Of a stretch of DNA of 64,000 nucleotides, positions 7,968 through 17,074 are shown piece by piece. Source of the DNA: Streptomyces decoyicus (GTDB lineage Bacteria > Actinomycetota > Actinomycetes > Streptomycetales > Streptomycetaceae); NCBI RefSeq assembly GCF_019880305.1, contig NZ_CP082301.1, positions 6,572,001 through 6,636,000 on the forward strand. Reading direction: 5' to 3'. A program made the position numbers and the translations under genes. The notes under the pieces were generated by a model. It saw nothing but the letters and a program-made list of their open reading frames with translations. It was not told the DNA's origin and did not search any database. The first letter of the stretch is position 1. Each line of letters opens with the position of its first letter.

Positions 7968-9638
7968 GTGACCGCACAGCACCTCGGCTCCGACCGCAAC
8001 ACCACCGACTGGTGGCGGCAGGCCGTCGTCTACCAGGTGTATCCGCGCAGCTTCGCCGACGCCGACGGCGACGGCATCGGTGACCTCCCCGGTGTGACCT
8101 CCCGGCTGCCCTACCTCGCCGACCTGGGCGTGGACGCCGTCTGGCTGAGCCCCTTCTACCCCTCACAGCTGGCCGACGGCGGCTATGACGTCGACGACTA
8201 CCGCAATGTCGACCCGCGTCTCGGCACCCTCGACGACTTCGACGCCATGGTGGCCGAGGCACACCGCCTGGGCCTCAAGGTGATGGTGGACATCGTGCCC
8301 AACCACTCCTCCGACCAGCACCTCTGGTTCCAGGAGGCGTTGCGCGCCGAGCCCGGATCCGCCGCGCGGGAGCGCTATGTCTTCCGTGAGGGCAAGGGCG
8401 AGCTGGGCGAGCTGCCGCCCACCGACTGGGTCTCCTGCTTCGGCGGACCCGCCTGGACCCGGCTGCCCGACGGCTGGTGGTACCTCCACCTCTTCGCCCC
8501 CGAGCAGCCCGACTTCAACTGGGACAACCCCGAGGTCCGCGCGGACTTCCGGCACACCCTGCGCTTCTGGTCCGACCGCGGCGTGGACGGCTTCCGGGTC
8601 GATGTGGCCCACGGCCTGGCCAAGGACCTGGCCGCGCCACTCCGTGACATCGGCACCGTCGAGGGCTACACACCGGGCGACCTGCCCGAGGACGGCAGCC
8701 ACCCCTTCTGGGACCGCGACGAGGTGCACGACATCTTCCGCGACTGGCGCAAGGTCTTCAACGAGTACGACCCGCCGCGGGTCGCCGTCGCCGAGGCCTG
8801 GGTGCGCAGCTCCCGCCGTACCGCGTACGCCACCCCGCAGGAGCTCGGCCAGGCCTTCAACTTCGACTTCCTCAAGGCCCCGCTGCGCGCCGGGGAACTG
8901 CGCGCCTCGATCGACACCGCACTCGCCGACGCGCGGGCGGCCGGGGCGACCGCGACCTGGGTCCTCTCCAACCACGATGTGATCCGGCACGCCTCCCGGT
9001 ACGGCCTGCCGGACGGCCGCGACGAGGAGGCCTGGCTGCTCTCCGACGGCCAGGAGCCCGTCCTGGACCGGGAGTTCGGGCTGCGCCGGGCGCTGGCCGC
9101 GACCCTGCTGATGCTGGCGCTGCCGGGCTCCGGCTATGTCTACCAGGGCGAGGAACTGGGGCTTCCCGAGGTCGCCGGCCTCTCCCGGGACAGCCTCCAG
9201 GACCCGGTGTGGACCCGGAGCGGAGGCCGGCTGAAGGGCCGGGACGGCTGCCGGGTGCCGCTGCCGTGGCGGCGCGAGGGCAGCTCGTACGGCTTCGGCA
9301 GCGGGGGTTCCTGGCTGCCGCAGCCGGCGGGCTGGGGCGAGTTGTCCGTCGAGGCGCAGCAGGGTGTGGCGTCGTCACCCCTGGAGCTGTACCGCACGGC
9401 GCTGGCCACCCGCCGCCGGCTGCTGGCCGACGAGGCGCTGGAATGGGCCGACGAGACACCGACCGCCGGCCCGGACGTACTGCACTTCCGCCGCTCGGGC
9501 GGCTGGGAGTGTGTGGCGAACCTGTCGGACGAGCCCCGGCCGCTGCCGGCCGGCGACGTGCTGCTGTCCTCCGCACCGGTCACCGGCGACGAGCTGCCGC
9601 CGTGGACGACGGCCTGGCTGCACACCACGACGCCCTGA
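7968..9638 (+). CDS. GH13 alpha-glucosidase
   Basis: The 556-residue cytoplasmic enzyme of glycoside hydrolase family 13 has the (beta/alpha)8 barrel signatures: VVYQVYPRSFADADGDGIGD near residue 20, DIVPNHSS near 105, GFRVDVAHGL with the nucleophile Asp at about 211, VAVAEAW with the acid/base Glu at about 275, and LSNHDV with the third Asp at about 337. It lacks a signal peptide, which fits hydrolysis of imported alpha-glucosides (maltose, isomaltose or trehalose type) to glucose. The GTG start is preceded by CGAAAGG. It is the last gene of the transporter operon, 132 bases after the permease, and presumably under the LacI regulator. The exact glucoside is unknown. Confidence 0.9.
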   Translation: MTAQHLGSDRNTTDWWRQAVVYQVYPRSFADADGDGIGDLPGVTSRLPYLADLGVDAVWLSPFYPSQLADGGYDVDDYRNVDPRLGTLDDFDAMVAEAHRLGLKVMVDIVPNHSSDQHLWFQEALRAEPGSAARERYVFREGKGELGELPPTDWVSCFGGPAWTRLPDGWWYLHLFAPEQPDFNWDNPEVRADFRHTLRFWSDRGVDGFRVDVAHGLAKDLAAPLRDIGTVEGYTPGDLPEDGSHPFWDRDEVHDIFRDWRKVFNEYDPPRVAVAEAWVRSSRRTAYATPQELGQAFNFDFLKAPLRAGELRASIDTALADARAAGATATWVLSNHDVIRHASRYGLPDGRDEEAWLLSDGQEPVLDREFGLRRALAATLLMLALPGSGYVYQGEELGLPEVAGLSRDSLQDPVWTRSGGRLKGRDGCRVPLPWRREGSSYGFGSGGSWLPQPAGWGELSVEAQQGVASSPLELYRTALATRRRLLADEALEWADETPTAGPDVLHFRRSGGWECVANLSDEPRPLPAGDVLLSSAPVTGDELPPWTTAWLHTTTP

Positions 9639-9647
9639 TCCCGCGCA

Positions 9648-9691
9648 CCGTGGGGACCCCTCAGGCGATCAGCGCCGCCAGGTCCCCACGG
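9648..9691. terminator. Bidirectional hairpin between glucosidase and chelatase genes
   Basis: An 11-bp perfect stem (CCGTGGGGACC with GGTCCCCACGG) encloses a 22-base loop. It lies between the convergent ends of the glucosidase gene (+) and the chelatase gene (-) and runs into the last codons of the latter. There is no U-tract, as is usual in this kind of genome. Confidence 0.5.
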
Positions 9692-10431
9692 GCACGGCCC
9701 GGGACCGCCCGGTCGTAGCGCCGCAGCAGCAGGCGGGCCAGCTCGGGCGCGGCGCCCAGTACGGGGGCGAGGACATCGGCGCGGGCCTCGCGGGCCCCGG
9801 CGGCGATCCGGTCCGGGAGGAAACCGGGGGCGATGACGTACGGGGCGACGGCCACCCGGCCGACGCCCTCGGCATGCAGTTCCCGCACCGCGTCGGCCGT
9901 ACGGGGCAGAGATGCGGAGGCGAACGCAGGTCGCACGGCACACCAGCCAGCGGTGTGCCGCCACTCCCGCGCGATTTCAGCGATCACTGCGATCGCCTCC
10001 GGGTCCGAGGAGCCCGCCGAGGCCAGGACGACCCCGGTCGAGCGACGGTCGCCGGGCCGCAGCCCGGCCTGGGCCAGCCGGCGCTCCAGCGCGTCGGTCA
10101 GCAGTGACGAAGGGCCCAGCACATCGGCCTGGCGGACGGTCAGCAGGGGCAGCCGCGCCGTCGCCTCCCGCAAGGCCGCCGGGATGTCGGACTTCGCATG
10201 GAAGGCACGCGTCAGCAGCAGCGGCAGCGCCACCACCTCCCGGACTCCTTCTGCCGACAGGCGCTCCAGCACCCGCGGCACCCGGGGCGCGTTGAAGTCG
10301 AGATAGCCGACCTCGACGCGCAGCCCGGGCCGCAGCGACCGGACCCGCGCGCAGAGCGCGGAGACGGTCGCCGCGTGCCGCGGATCGCGGCTGCCGTGGG
10401 CGATGACGAGAAGCGTGGGGCGTGCGTCCAT
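9661..10431 (-). CDS. CbiX-type sirohydrochlorin chelatase
   Basis: The 256-residue protein carries two CbiX/SirB-like repeats. The first begins VIAHGSRDPRH (metal-binding His13 at the start) and includes LPLLLTRAFHAKSDIP; the second begins near VLASAGSSDPEA and includes VAPYVIAPGFLPDRI. The family inserts Fe2+ (siroheme) or Co2+ (cobalamin) into sirohydrochlorin. As the last gene of the sulfur-assimilation unit, its likely job is to supply siroheme for the sulfite reductase at 17375-19072. The ATG starts three bases after the stop of the permease gene, so it is co-transcribed. The second module lacks the first His, as is common in duplicated forms. Confidence 0.88.
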   Translation of the reverse strand: MDARPTLLVIAHGSRDPRHAATVSALCARVRSLRPGLRVEVGYLDFNAPRVPRVLERLSAEGVREVVALPLLLTRAFHAKSDIPAALREATARLPLLTVRQADVLGPSSLLTDALERRLAQAGLRPGDRRSTGVVLASAGSSDPEAIAVIAEIAREWRHTAGWCAVRPAFASASLPRTADAVRELHAEGVGRVAVAPYVIAPGFLPDRIAAGAREARADVLAPVLGAAPELARLLLRRYDRAVPGRARGDLAALIA

Positions 10432-10434
10432 GGT

Positions 10435-11373
10435 TCAGCTCTTCACGAGGAGGCCACGGCTGCGCAGCACCCGGCGTTCGACCGGGGCGAAGATCAGCAG
10501 CTCGATGCCGATACCGACGATGAGGATGAGAAGAATCGCGGCGAGTACCCAGGACATGTCCTGGAGCTCACGGCCCTGCTCCAGCAGCTGGCCCAGACCG
10601 GTGCCCAGATCGGGCGCGTTGACGATGAGCTCGGCGGCCATCAGGGAACGCCAGGAGAACGCCCAGCCCTGCTTGAGCCCGGCGATATAGCCCGGCAGCG
10701 CGGCCGGGAGCAGCACATGCCGGACACCCGCGAGCCCCGTGGCGCCGATGGTGCGGCCCGCCCGCAGGTAGAGCGGGGAGATCTGGTCGACACCGGCCAC
10801 CAGCCCGTTGGCGATGGACGGGACCGCGCCGAGCAGCACCACCGCGTAGATCGTGGCGTCGCTCAGCCCGAACCAGATGATCGCGGCCGGGACCCAGGCC
10901 ACCGAGGGCAGGGACTGGAGACCGCTCAGGATCGGCCCGATCGCGGCCCGTACGGCCTTGACCTGGGCGACGATCAGTCCGAGGACCGTACCGATGGCCA
11001 CCGACGCCACGAAACCGAGGGCGCCGCGGGAGACGCTGGTCCACACGAAGCTCAGCAGGGTGCCTTCGAGCCACTTCTCCTGAAGCGAGCGGCCGACGTC
11101 GACGGGGCTCGGCAGCAGGTAGTGCGGCTTCAGCTCGAAGTGGTAGGCCAGCTGCCACAGCCCGAGCACGATGACGATGGCGACGAGGGGAGGGAACGCC
11201 TTCGAGACGACGGTACGCAGCCACGGCTGCCGGTCGACGACCCGGGATTCGAGGGCGTCGAGCCCGGCCTCCAGGCCGGCGATGTCACCGGCTCCGGGGG
11301 CGTCGGTGCCCGCCGTGGTGTCCTTGCCCTTCGCTGCGGCGGCGGACGGGTCCTTGGTCTCAGTGCTGGCCAT
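10435..11373 (-). CDS. Sulfonate-type ABC transporter permease (SsuC/TauC family)
   Basis: The 312-residue permease has a hydrophilic N-terminal extension of about 50 residues, then about six TM segments starting at LVAIVIVLGLWQLAYHF, and the BPD-permease EAA-type loop (RAGRTIGATGLAGVRHVLLP). ATG 11373 overlaps the ATPase stop by 14 bases. A longer open frame to 11541 is only a shadow of the ATPase gene. With its neighbours it should import an organosulfonate or nitrate-like oxyanion. Sulfonates are favoured by the cys gene context. Confidence 0.88.
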   Translation of the reverse strand: MASTETKDPSAAAAKGKDTTAGTDAPGAGDIAGLEAGLDALESRVVDRQPWLRTVVSKAFPPLVAIVIVLGLWQLAYHFELKPHYLLPSPVDVGRSLQEKWLEGTLLSFVWTSVSRGALGFVASVAIGTVLGLIVAQVKAVRAAIGPILSGLQSLPSVAWVPAAIIWFGLSDATIYAVVLLGAVPSIANGLVAGVDQISPLYLRAGRTIGATGLAGVRHVLLPAALPGYIAGLKQGWAFSWRSLMAAELIVNAPDLGTGLGQLLEQGRELQDMSWVLAAILLILIVGIGIELLIFAPVERRVLRSRGLLVKS

Positions 11374-12166
11374 GGCGGCGGATCTCCCCACGGAGCTGTT
11401 CGGTGATCTCGATGGAAAGGTCGGCGACCGCGGAGTCCTCGATGCGGCGCGGCTGCGGGATGTCCACCCGCCACTCGCGGGCGATCTTGCCGGGGCGGGA
11501 GGACAGCAGCACCACCCGCTCGGCGAGCCGCACGGCCTCACGGACGTTGTGGGTGACGAAGAGGACCGACAGGTTGGTCTCGCGCCAGATGCGGGTCAGC
11601 TCGTCGTGCAGCACATCGCGGGTGATCGCGTCGAGCGCGGCGAACGGCTCGTCCATCAGCAGCAGTTGACTGTCCTGGGCGAGCGCACGGGCCATCGCCA
11701 CGCGCTGGCGCATACCGCCCGACAGCTCGTGCACCCGCTTGCCGTAGGCGCCCTGGAGCCGGACGAGCTCCAGCAGCCGCTCGGCCTCGTCGCGGCGCTC
11801 GGCACGCGGCACCCCGCGCAGCCGCAGCGCCAGTTCGATGTTGCGGCCCGCGGTCAGCCATGGGAACAGCGCATGTTCCTGGAACATCAGGGCCGGCCGG
11901 CCGCCCGGCGTCTCGATGGCGCCGGCGGACGGCGCGTCGAGACCGGCCACGAGGTTGAGGAGAGTGGACTTTCCGCAGCCCGAGGCCCCCAGGAGGCAGA
12001 CGAATTCGCCGGGCGCCACGTCGATGCTGATGTCGTCCAGGACATGCTGCTGTGCGCCGGTGCGGCCGAACGACTTCGAGACATGGTCGATGCGAGCCGC
12101 GTACGGCACGGTGGTGCCCGTGTCCGCCGTGGCGGGCTGCTGCTTGGTGAGCGTGGTGGTCGTCAT
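11360..12166 (-). CDS. Sulfonate-type ABC transporter ATPase (SsuB/TauB family)
   Basis: This is an ABC ATPase of about 268 residues with Walker A GASGCGKST, Q-loop MFQEHALFPW, signature LSGGMRQR, Walker B LLLMDEPFAALD and the switch His in FVTHN. I start it at ATG 12166, placed six bases after a perfect AGGAGGTG. The alternative GTG at 12175 lies inside that ribosome binding site. It energizes the permease encoded just downstream and is preceded by the binding-protein gene. Confidence 0.9.
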   Translation of the reverse strand: MTTTTLTKQQPATADTGTTVPYAARIDHVSKSFGRTGAQQHVLDDISIDVAPGEFVCLLGASGCGKSTLLNLVAGLDAPSAGAIETPGGRPALMFQEHALFPWLTAGRNIELALRLRGVPRAERRDEAERLLELVRLQGAYGKRVHELSGGMRQRVAMARALAQDSQLLLMDEPFAALDAITRDVLHDELTRIWRETNLSVLFVTHNVREAVRLAERVVLLSSRPGKIAREWRVDIPQPRRIEDSAVADLSIEITEQLRGEIRRHGQH

Positions 12167-12205
12167 CGGTGTCACCTCCTGGGGGAGTGCGGTGCTGCGG
12201 GCGGG

Positions 12206-13315
12206 TTACTTGCTGCCGAGTCCGGCGTCGTCGACCGGCGGCTTGCCCTGGGACTTGAGCACCTTGTTCAGCAGGGTGAGGTCGTAGATGCCCTTGAGGT
12301 CGGGCTTCTTGAGCAGGCCCGCCTTGACGGCGTGGTCGGCCTCCTGCTGGAGGGTGGCGGCCAGCGGGTCATCGGTGACGTCGACGTTCTTGACGGCCGG
12401 GTCGATGACGTTGTCCGGCAGTGCCTTGCCGGCGATGTCCGGGGAGGAGAGCTTGTCGTTGAGGGCCTTCTTCGCCTCGGCCGGGTGCGACCGGATCCAG
12501 GCGTTGGTCTTCACCGACGCACGCAGCACCGCCTCGACGGCCTTCGGGTGCTCCTTGAGGAACTTCTGCGAGACGATCATGTTCGTGATGACGAACTTCC
12601 CGTCCTTCCACAGCTTCTTCTCGTCCAGGAGCGTCTTGCCGCCCTCGGCGACGAGCTTGGAAGCGGTGGGCTCGGGCACCCAGGCGCCGTCGATGTCGCC
12701 CTGCTGGAAGGCCGTCGGCGTCACCTTGTTGTCGGTGCGCTGGACGGTGACATCACCCTTGCCGGTGGTGGCGTCGACCTTGAGGCCCTTCTCGGACAGG
12801 TAGTTCAGCAGCGCGACGTCCTGGGTGTTGCCCAGCTGCGGGGTCGCGATCGTCTTGCCCTTGAGATCGTTCAGGCTCTTGATCTTCTTGGGGTTGACCA
12901 CCAGCGAGACACCGCCGGAGGCCGAACCGCCGATGATCTTCAGGCTCTTGCCGTGCGACTTGGCGTAACCGTTGATCGCGGGGGACGGGCCGATCCAGCC
13001 GATGTCGATGGCGCCCGAGTTGAGCGCCTCGATCTCGGCGGGGCCCGCGTTGAAGGGGGCGGACTTCACTTCGGTGCCGCCCAGTTCCTTCTGGAACGCA
13101 CCGTTCTGGAGGCCGACCAGGGGGGTGGCGTGGGTGGTGTTGCCGAAGAACCCGATCGTGACGTGATCGAGCCCGTCGGTCTTCGCGCCCTTGGGGGCGA
13201 CACCGGCCGCTGTGTCCTTCTTGGCCTCGGAGCCGTAGCCGCAGGCGCCCAGCGCCCCGGTCAGGAGCGGGACGGTGACGGCGGCCGCGAGCAGGCGGTG
13301 ACGAACGGCAGACAC
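12206..13315 (-). CDS. Sulfonate-type ABC transporter binding lipoprotein (SsuA family)
   Basis: The 369-residue protein has a lipoprotein signal (LLTGALGAC, lipid Cys at about 25). It then has the NMT1/SsuA-like fold: VTIGFFGNTTHATPLVGL, a NSGAIDIGWIGPSPAINGY segment that is diagnostic of sulfonate/nitrate/taurine binding proteins, and GKTIATPQLGNTQDVAL. The GTG start follows a GGAGAGGACCACCTCCCGT leader. It is the first of three transporter genes and lies 213 bases downstream of cysN, in a gap that may hold a separate promoter. Confidence 0.88.
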   Translation of the reverse strand: MSAVRHRLLAAAVTVPLLTGALGACGYGSEAKKDTAAGVAPKGAKTDGLDHVTIGFFGNTTHATPLVGLQNGAFQKELGGTEVKSAPFNAGPAEIEALNSGAIDIGWIGPSPAINGYAKSHGKSLKIIGGSASGGVSLVVNPKKIKSLNDLKGKTIATPQLGNTQDVALLNYLSEKGLKVDATTGKGDVTVQRTDNKVTPTAFQQGDIDGAWVPEPTASKLVAEGGKTLLDEKKLWKDGKFVITNMIVSQKFLKEHPKAVEAVLRASVKTNAWIRSHPAEAKKALNDKLSSPDIAGKALPDNVIDPAVKNVDVTDDPLAATLQQEADHAVKAGLLKKPDLKGIYDLTLLNKVLKSQGKPPVDDAGLGSK

Positions 13316-13356
13316 GGGAGGTGGTCCTCTCGGAGGGCCGGGTCAGTACGCGCCTT

Positions 13357-13437
13357 CTATGGCGCGCCCGGCAGATCGATGGATCTTCGGAAGGGAGGTG
13401 TGGGGGATACGGAGTGGTGCATCGTCAGCGCACACAT
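13357..13437 (-). CDS. Candidate leader peptide upstream of sulfonate transporter
   Basis: A 26-codon ORF lies in the cysN-transporter gap and ends 41 bases before the binding-protein start. It begins MCALTMHH and ends RRSIDLPGAP. Streptomycetes often have short ORFs with an RR(H/S)(I/V)DL core upstream of sulfur genes, which is the reason for noticing it. The upstream GGCGGAG is a modest ribosome binding site. Coding status is a guess. Confidence 0.22.
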   Translation of the reverse strand: MCALTMHHSVSPTPPFRRSIDLPGAP

Positions 13438-13528
13438 CGGCCGACTCCGCCCTGCCCGCTGCCCAGGGCGCCGCTGCCGATGCGGCCGCCCTCCTTCGCG
13501 AAGGTCGAGAAAACGTCCTTGAGCATGC

Positions 13529-14884
13529 TCAGAAGTCCCATCCCTCGTCGTCCGCGCTCGCGGCCGGAGCGGCCTCCGCGGCCGCTTCCGCAAAGGCGGT
13601 ACCCGCCATGCCCGCGGTCAGCGTCGTGCCGTCCGCCGGGTCGATCAGCAGGAACGAGCCGGTGCGGCGGGAGTCGGCGTAGGCGTCCAGGGCCAGCGGC
13701 TCCGCCGTGCGGACGACGATCCGTCCGATGTCGTTGGCGGCCAGCTCACCGGGCGCCGGGTGCTGGGAGAGGTCGTCCAGCGTCAGCCGGGACGGGATGT
13801 CCTTGACGATCGCCTTGACCGTACGGGTGGTGTGCTTGAGCAGCACCCGCTGCCCGACGGTCAGCGGACGGTCCGCCACATGGCAGATGGTCGCCTCGAT
13901 GTCCTGCGAGACGCCCGGCGCGGTGGCCGTCGGGGCGATCAGGTCACCGCGCGAGATGTCCAGGTCGTCGGTGAGCCGGACGGTCACCGACTGCGGTGCC
14001 CAGGCGACATCCACGGCCTGGCCGAGCGCGTCGATCGCCTCGATCGTGCTCGTCCGGCCCGAGGGCAGGACGGTGACGGGGTCGCCGACGCGCAGCACAC
14101 CGGAGGCGATCTGGCCCGCGTAGCCGCGGTAGTCGGGGTGTTCGGCGGTCTGCGGACGGATCACGTACTGGACCGGGAAACGGCCGGGGTCGTCCGAGGG
14201 GTCGGCGACGACGGGCACGGTCTCCAGGTGCTCCAGCACGGTCGGGCCGCCGTACCAGTCCATGTTCGCCGACGGCGCCACGACGTTGTCGCCGGCCAGC
14301 GCCGAGATCGGGATCGCGGTGATCTCCGGGACGCCCAGCGAGGCCGCGTACGTCGTGAACTCCTCGGCGATGGCGGCGAAGACGGGCTCGGCGTAGTCGA
14401 CCAGGTCCATCTTGTTGACGGCCAGCACGACATGCGGGACGCGCAGCAGGGCGGCGACCGCGGCGTGCCGGCGGGTCTGCTCGACCACCCCGTTGCGGGC
14501 GTCGACCAGCACCACGGCCAGCTCGGCGGTGGAGGCGCCGGTGACCATGTTGCGGGTGTACTGCACATGCCCGGGGGTGTCCGCCAGGATGAAGCGGCGC
14601 CGCGGGGTGGCGAAGTAGCGGTAGGCGACATCGATGGTGATGCCCTGCTCGCGCTCGGCGCGCAGCCCGTCGGTCAGCAGCGCCAGGTCCGGCGCTTCCT
14701 GACCGCGGCCCAGCGAGGCCCGCTCGACGGCCTCGAGCTGGTCGGTGAGCACCGACTTGGAGTCGTGCAGCAGCCGCCCCACCAGCGTCGACTTGCCGTC
14801 GTCGACGGACCCGGCAGTGGCGAACCGCAGCAGCGAGGTGGCACCCGCGTCGACGATGTCCTCAACAGCATTGCTGGTGCTCAT
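13529..14884 (-). CDS. cysN: Sulfate adenylyltransferase large subunit (GTPase)
   Basis: The 451-residue regulatory GTPase subunit of ATP sulfurylase has EF-Tu-like G motifs: GSVDDGKST (P-loop, about 24-32), DTPGH near 103 and NKMD near 158, followed by two beta-barrel domains. GTP hydrolysis drives APS formation by CysD. No fused CysC kinase domain follows the third domain. ATG 14884 begins two bases after the cysD stop, so the two are translated together; the open frame upstream of it is a cysD shadow. Confidence 0.96.
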   Translation of the reverse strand: MSTSNAVEDIVDAGATSLLRFATAGSVDDGKSTLVGRLLHDSKSVLTDQLEAVERASLGRGQEAPDLALLTDGLRAEREQGITIDVAYRYFATPRRRFILADTPGHVQYTRNMVTGASTAELAVVLVDARNGVVEQTRRHAAVAALLRVPHVVLAVNKMDLVDYAEPVFAAIAEEFTTYAASLGVPEITAIPISALAGDNVVAPSANMDWYGGPTVLEHLETVPVVADPSDDPGRFPVQYVIRPQTAEHPDYRGYAGQIASGVLRVGDPVTVLPSGRTSTIEAIDALGQAVDVAWAPQSVTVRLTDDLDISRGDLIAPTATAPGVSQDIEATICHVADRPLTVGQRVLLKHTTRTVKAIVKDIPSRLTLDDLSQHPAPGELAANDIGRIVVRTAEPLALDAYADSRRTGSFLLIDPADGTTLTAGMAGTAFAEAAAEAAPAASADDEGWDF

Positions 14885-14886
14885 GG

Positions 14887-15822
14887 TTAGAAGTACCCCT
14901 CGCGCTTGCGGTCCTCCATGGCGGCCTCGGACATCTTGTCGTCGGCCCTCGTCGCGCCCCGCTCGGTGAGCCGGGATGCGGCGATCTCCGTGATGACGGC
15001 CTCGATCGTGTCGGCGTCGGAGTCGACGGCGCCGGTGCAGGACATGTCGCCGACGGTGCGGTAGCGCACCTGCCGCCTCTCCAGGCTCTCGCCGTCCTTG
15101 GGGCCGCCCCACTCGCCGGGCGCCAGCCACATGCCGTTGCGGGCGAAGACCTCGCGCTCGTGGGCGTAGTAGATGGCGGGCAGTTCGATCTTCTCGCGGG
15201 CGATGTACTGCCACACGTCCAGCTCGGTCCAGTTGGACAGCGGGAAGACCCGGACATGCTCACCGGGCGAGTGCTTGCCGTTGTAGAGCTGCCACAGCTC
15301 GGGACGCTGCCGGCGCGGGTCCCAGCCGCCGAACTCGTCGCGCAGCGAGAAGACCCGCTCCTTGGCGCGCGCCTTCTCCTCGTCCCGGCGGCCGCCGCCG
15401 AAGACCGCGTCGAAGCGGCCCTTCTCGATGGCGTCCAGCAGCGGGACGGTCTGGAGCGGGTTACGGGTGCCGTCGGGGCGCTCGCGCAGCTCACCGCGGT
15501 CGATGAAGTCCTGTACGGAGGCGACGTGCAGCCGCAGGCCGTGCCGCTCCACGGCGCGGTCGCGGTAGTCGAGGACCTCGGGGAAGTTGTGCCCGGTGTC
15601 GACGTGCAGCAGCGAGAACGGCACCGCGGCCGGCGCGAACGCCTTCAGCGCGAGGTGCAGCATGACGATGGAGTCCTTGCCACCGGAGAACAGGATCACC
15701 GGCCGCTCGAACTCACCCGCCACCTCACGGAAGATGTGCACCGCCTCGGACTCCAGGGCGTCCAGGTGCGAGAGGGCGTACGGGTTGTCGATGTCGTCGG
15801 TCACGGCAGCGATGGTGGTCAT
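14887..15822 (-). CDS. cysD: Sulfate adenylyltransferase small subunit
   Basis: This 311-residue catalytic subunit of ATP sulfurylase has the PP-loop ILFSGGKDSIVMLHLA (about residues 43-58) and the HVDTGHNFPEVL segment, and makes adenylylsulfate (APS) from ATP and sulfate together with CysN. ATG 15822 overlaps the cysC stop (ATGA). Length is normal for the family (about 300). Confidence 0.97.
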   Translation of the reverse strand: MTTIAAVTDDIDNPYALSHLDALESEAVHIFREVAGEFERPVILFSGGKDSIVMLHLALKAFAPAAVPFSLLHVDTGHNFPEVLDYRDRAVERHGLRLHVASVQDFIDRGELRERPDGTRNPLQTVPLLDAIEKGRFDAVFGGGRRDEEKARAKERVFSLRDEFGGWDPRRQRPELWQLYNGKHSPGEHVRVFPLSNWTELDVWQYIAREKIELPAIYYAHEREVFARNGMWLAPGEWGGPKDGESLERRQVRYRTVGDMSCTGAVDSDADTIEAVITEIAASRLTERGATRADDKMSEAAMEDRKREGYF

Positions 15823-16352
15823 GCCAGTCCCCTTTCGGTGAGCAGCGTGTGCAGCGCCGCCGCGGACTCCTGCACGGTCTGGGTGTGCGACTCGATGCGC
15901 AGATCGGGCGACTCGGGCGCCTCGTACGGATCGTCCACGCCGGTCAGACCGGAGATCTCACCGGCCGCCTGCTTGGCGTACAGCCCCTTCACATCCCGCT
16001 CGGAGCACACCTCGACGGGCGTGGCCACATGCACCTCCAGGTAGGGGGTGCCCTCGGTCTGGTGGCGCTTGCGGACGGCCTCCCGGCTGTCCGCATACGG
16101 CGCGATCACCGGCACCAGCGCCTTGACGCCGTTGCTCGCCAGCAGCTCGGCCACGAAGCCGATGCGCTGGACGTTGGTGTGCCGGTCCTCGCGGGTGAAA
16201 CCGAGGCCCGCGGAGAGGAACTCGCGGATCTCGTCGCCGTCGAGCACCTCGACGCGATGGCCGTCGCCGCGCAGCCGGCCGGCCAGCTCGTGCGCAAGGG
16301 TCGTCTTGCCCGCGCTCGGCAGACCGGTCAGCCAGATCGTGGCGCCCGTCAT
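15819..16352 (-). CDS. cysC: Adenylylsulfate (APS) kinase
   Basis: The 177-residue kinase phosphorylates APS to PAPS. The P-loop GLPSAGKTT is near residues 10-18, with DGDEIREFLSAGLGFTREDR near 45-65 binding APS and a C-terminal GVDDPYEAPESPD signature. ATG 16352 is chosen because AGGAGA stands five bases before it; an ATG at 16376 lacks such a site. It lies between cysH and cysD. Since the local CysH looks like an APS-type reductase, the PAPS made here may serve sulfotransferases or other uses. Confidence 0.95.
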   Translation of the reverse strand: MTGATIWLTGLPSAGKTTLAHELAGRLRGDGHRVEVLDGDEIREFLSAGLGFTREDRHTNVQRIGFVAELLASNGVKALVPVIAPYADSREAVRKRHQTEGTPYLEVHVATPVEVCSERDVKGLYAKQAAGEISGLTGVDDPYEAPESPDLRIESHTQTVQESAAALHTLLTERGLA

Positions 16353-16372
16353 GGATATCTCCTGATGCTCGG

Positions 16373-17074
16373 TCATCCGTGCAGCCCGCACTCGGTCTTG
16401 TTGCTGCCGGCCCAGCGGCCGGCCCTGACGTCCTCGCCCTCCAGCACCCGGCGGGTGCAGGGCGCGCAGCCGACGGAGGCATAGCCGTCCGTCAGCAGCG
16501 GGTTGGTGAGCACCCCGTGCTCGGCCACGTACGCATCCACGTCGGCCTGCGTCCAGCGGGCGATCGGCGAGACCTTCACCTTCTGGCGCTTGGGGTCCCA
16601 GCCGACGACCGGGGTGTTCGCCCGGGTGGGCGACTCGTCCCGGCGCAGCCCCGTCGCCCAGGCGTCGTAGGCGGTCAGGCCCTCTTCGAGCGGCTTGACC
16701 TTGCGCAGTGCGCAGCACAGGTCCGGGTTGCGGTCGTGCAGCTTCGGGCCGTGCTCGGCGTCCTGCTCGGCCACCGTCTGACGCGGCGTCAGGGTGATGA
16801 CGTTGACGTCCATCACCTCGGCCACGGCGTCCCGCGTCCCGAGGGTCTCCGGGAAGTGGTAGCCGGTGTCCAGGAAGACCACGTCCACGCCGGGGAAGGC
16901 CCGCGACGCCAGATGCGCGACGACCGCGTCCTCCATCGAGGAGGTGACGCAGAAGCGCGGGCCGAAGGTCTCGGCGGCCCACTTGAGGATCTCCAGGGCG
17001 GGTGCGTCCTCCAGGTCGCGGCCCGCCTGCTCGGCGAGCTGCTGAAGGTCGGCTGCGGTGGTAGTGGTGGTCAC
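16373..17074 (-). CDS. cysH: Adenylylsulfate reductase, [4Fe-4S] type
   Basis: This 233-residue thioredoxin-dependent reductase makes sulfite from activated sulfate. The PP-loop-like SSMEDAVVAHL, LDTGYHFPET, and the C-terminal ECGLH motif with the catalytic Cys are present. Two cysteine pairs, CCALRK near residue 122 and GCAPC near 205, are those that hold a [4Fe-4S] cluster. In this family that marks enzymes using APS rather than (or as well as) PAPS. The GTG start at 17074 overlaps the stop of the small upstream gene (GTGA). Confidence 0.94.
   Translation of the reverse strand: MTTTTTAADLQQLAEQAGRDLEDAPALEILKWAAETFGPRFCVTSSMEDAVVAHLASRAFPGVDVVFLDTGYHFPETLGTRDAVAEVMDVNVITLTPRQTVAEQDAEHGPKLHDRNPDLCCALRKVKPLEEGLTAYDAWATGLRRDESPTRANTPVVGWDPKRQKVKVSPIARWTQADVDAYVAEHGVLTNPLLTDGYASVGCAPCTRRVLEGEDVRAGRWAGSNKTECGLHG

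Noticed and set aside
10435..13315. Nitrate/taurine uptake rather than sulfonate
   Set aside because: Binding-protein families overlap, but the location within the cys unit favours a sulfur compound; no nitrate reductase genes nearby.
15160..16044. Long + strand ORF opposite cysD/cysC
   Set aside because: Antisense shadow of well-identified cys genes; Val/Gly/Asp-rich composition typical of reverse-frame reading in GC-rich DNA.
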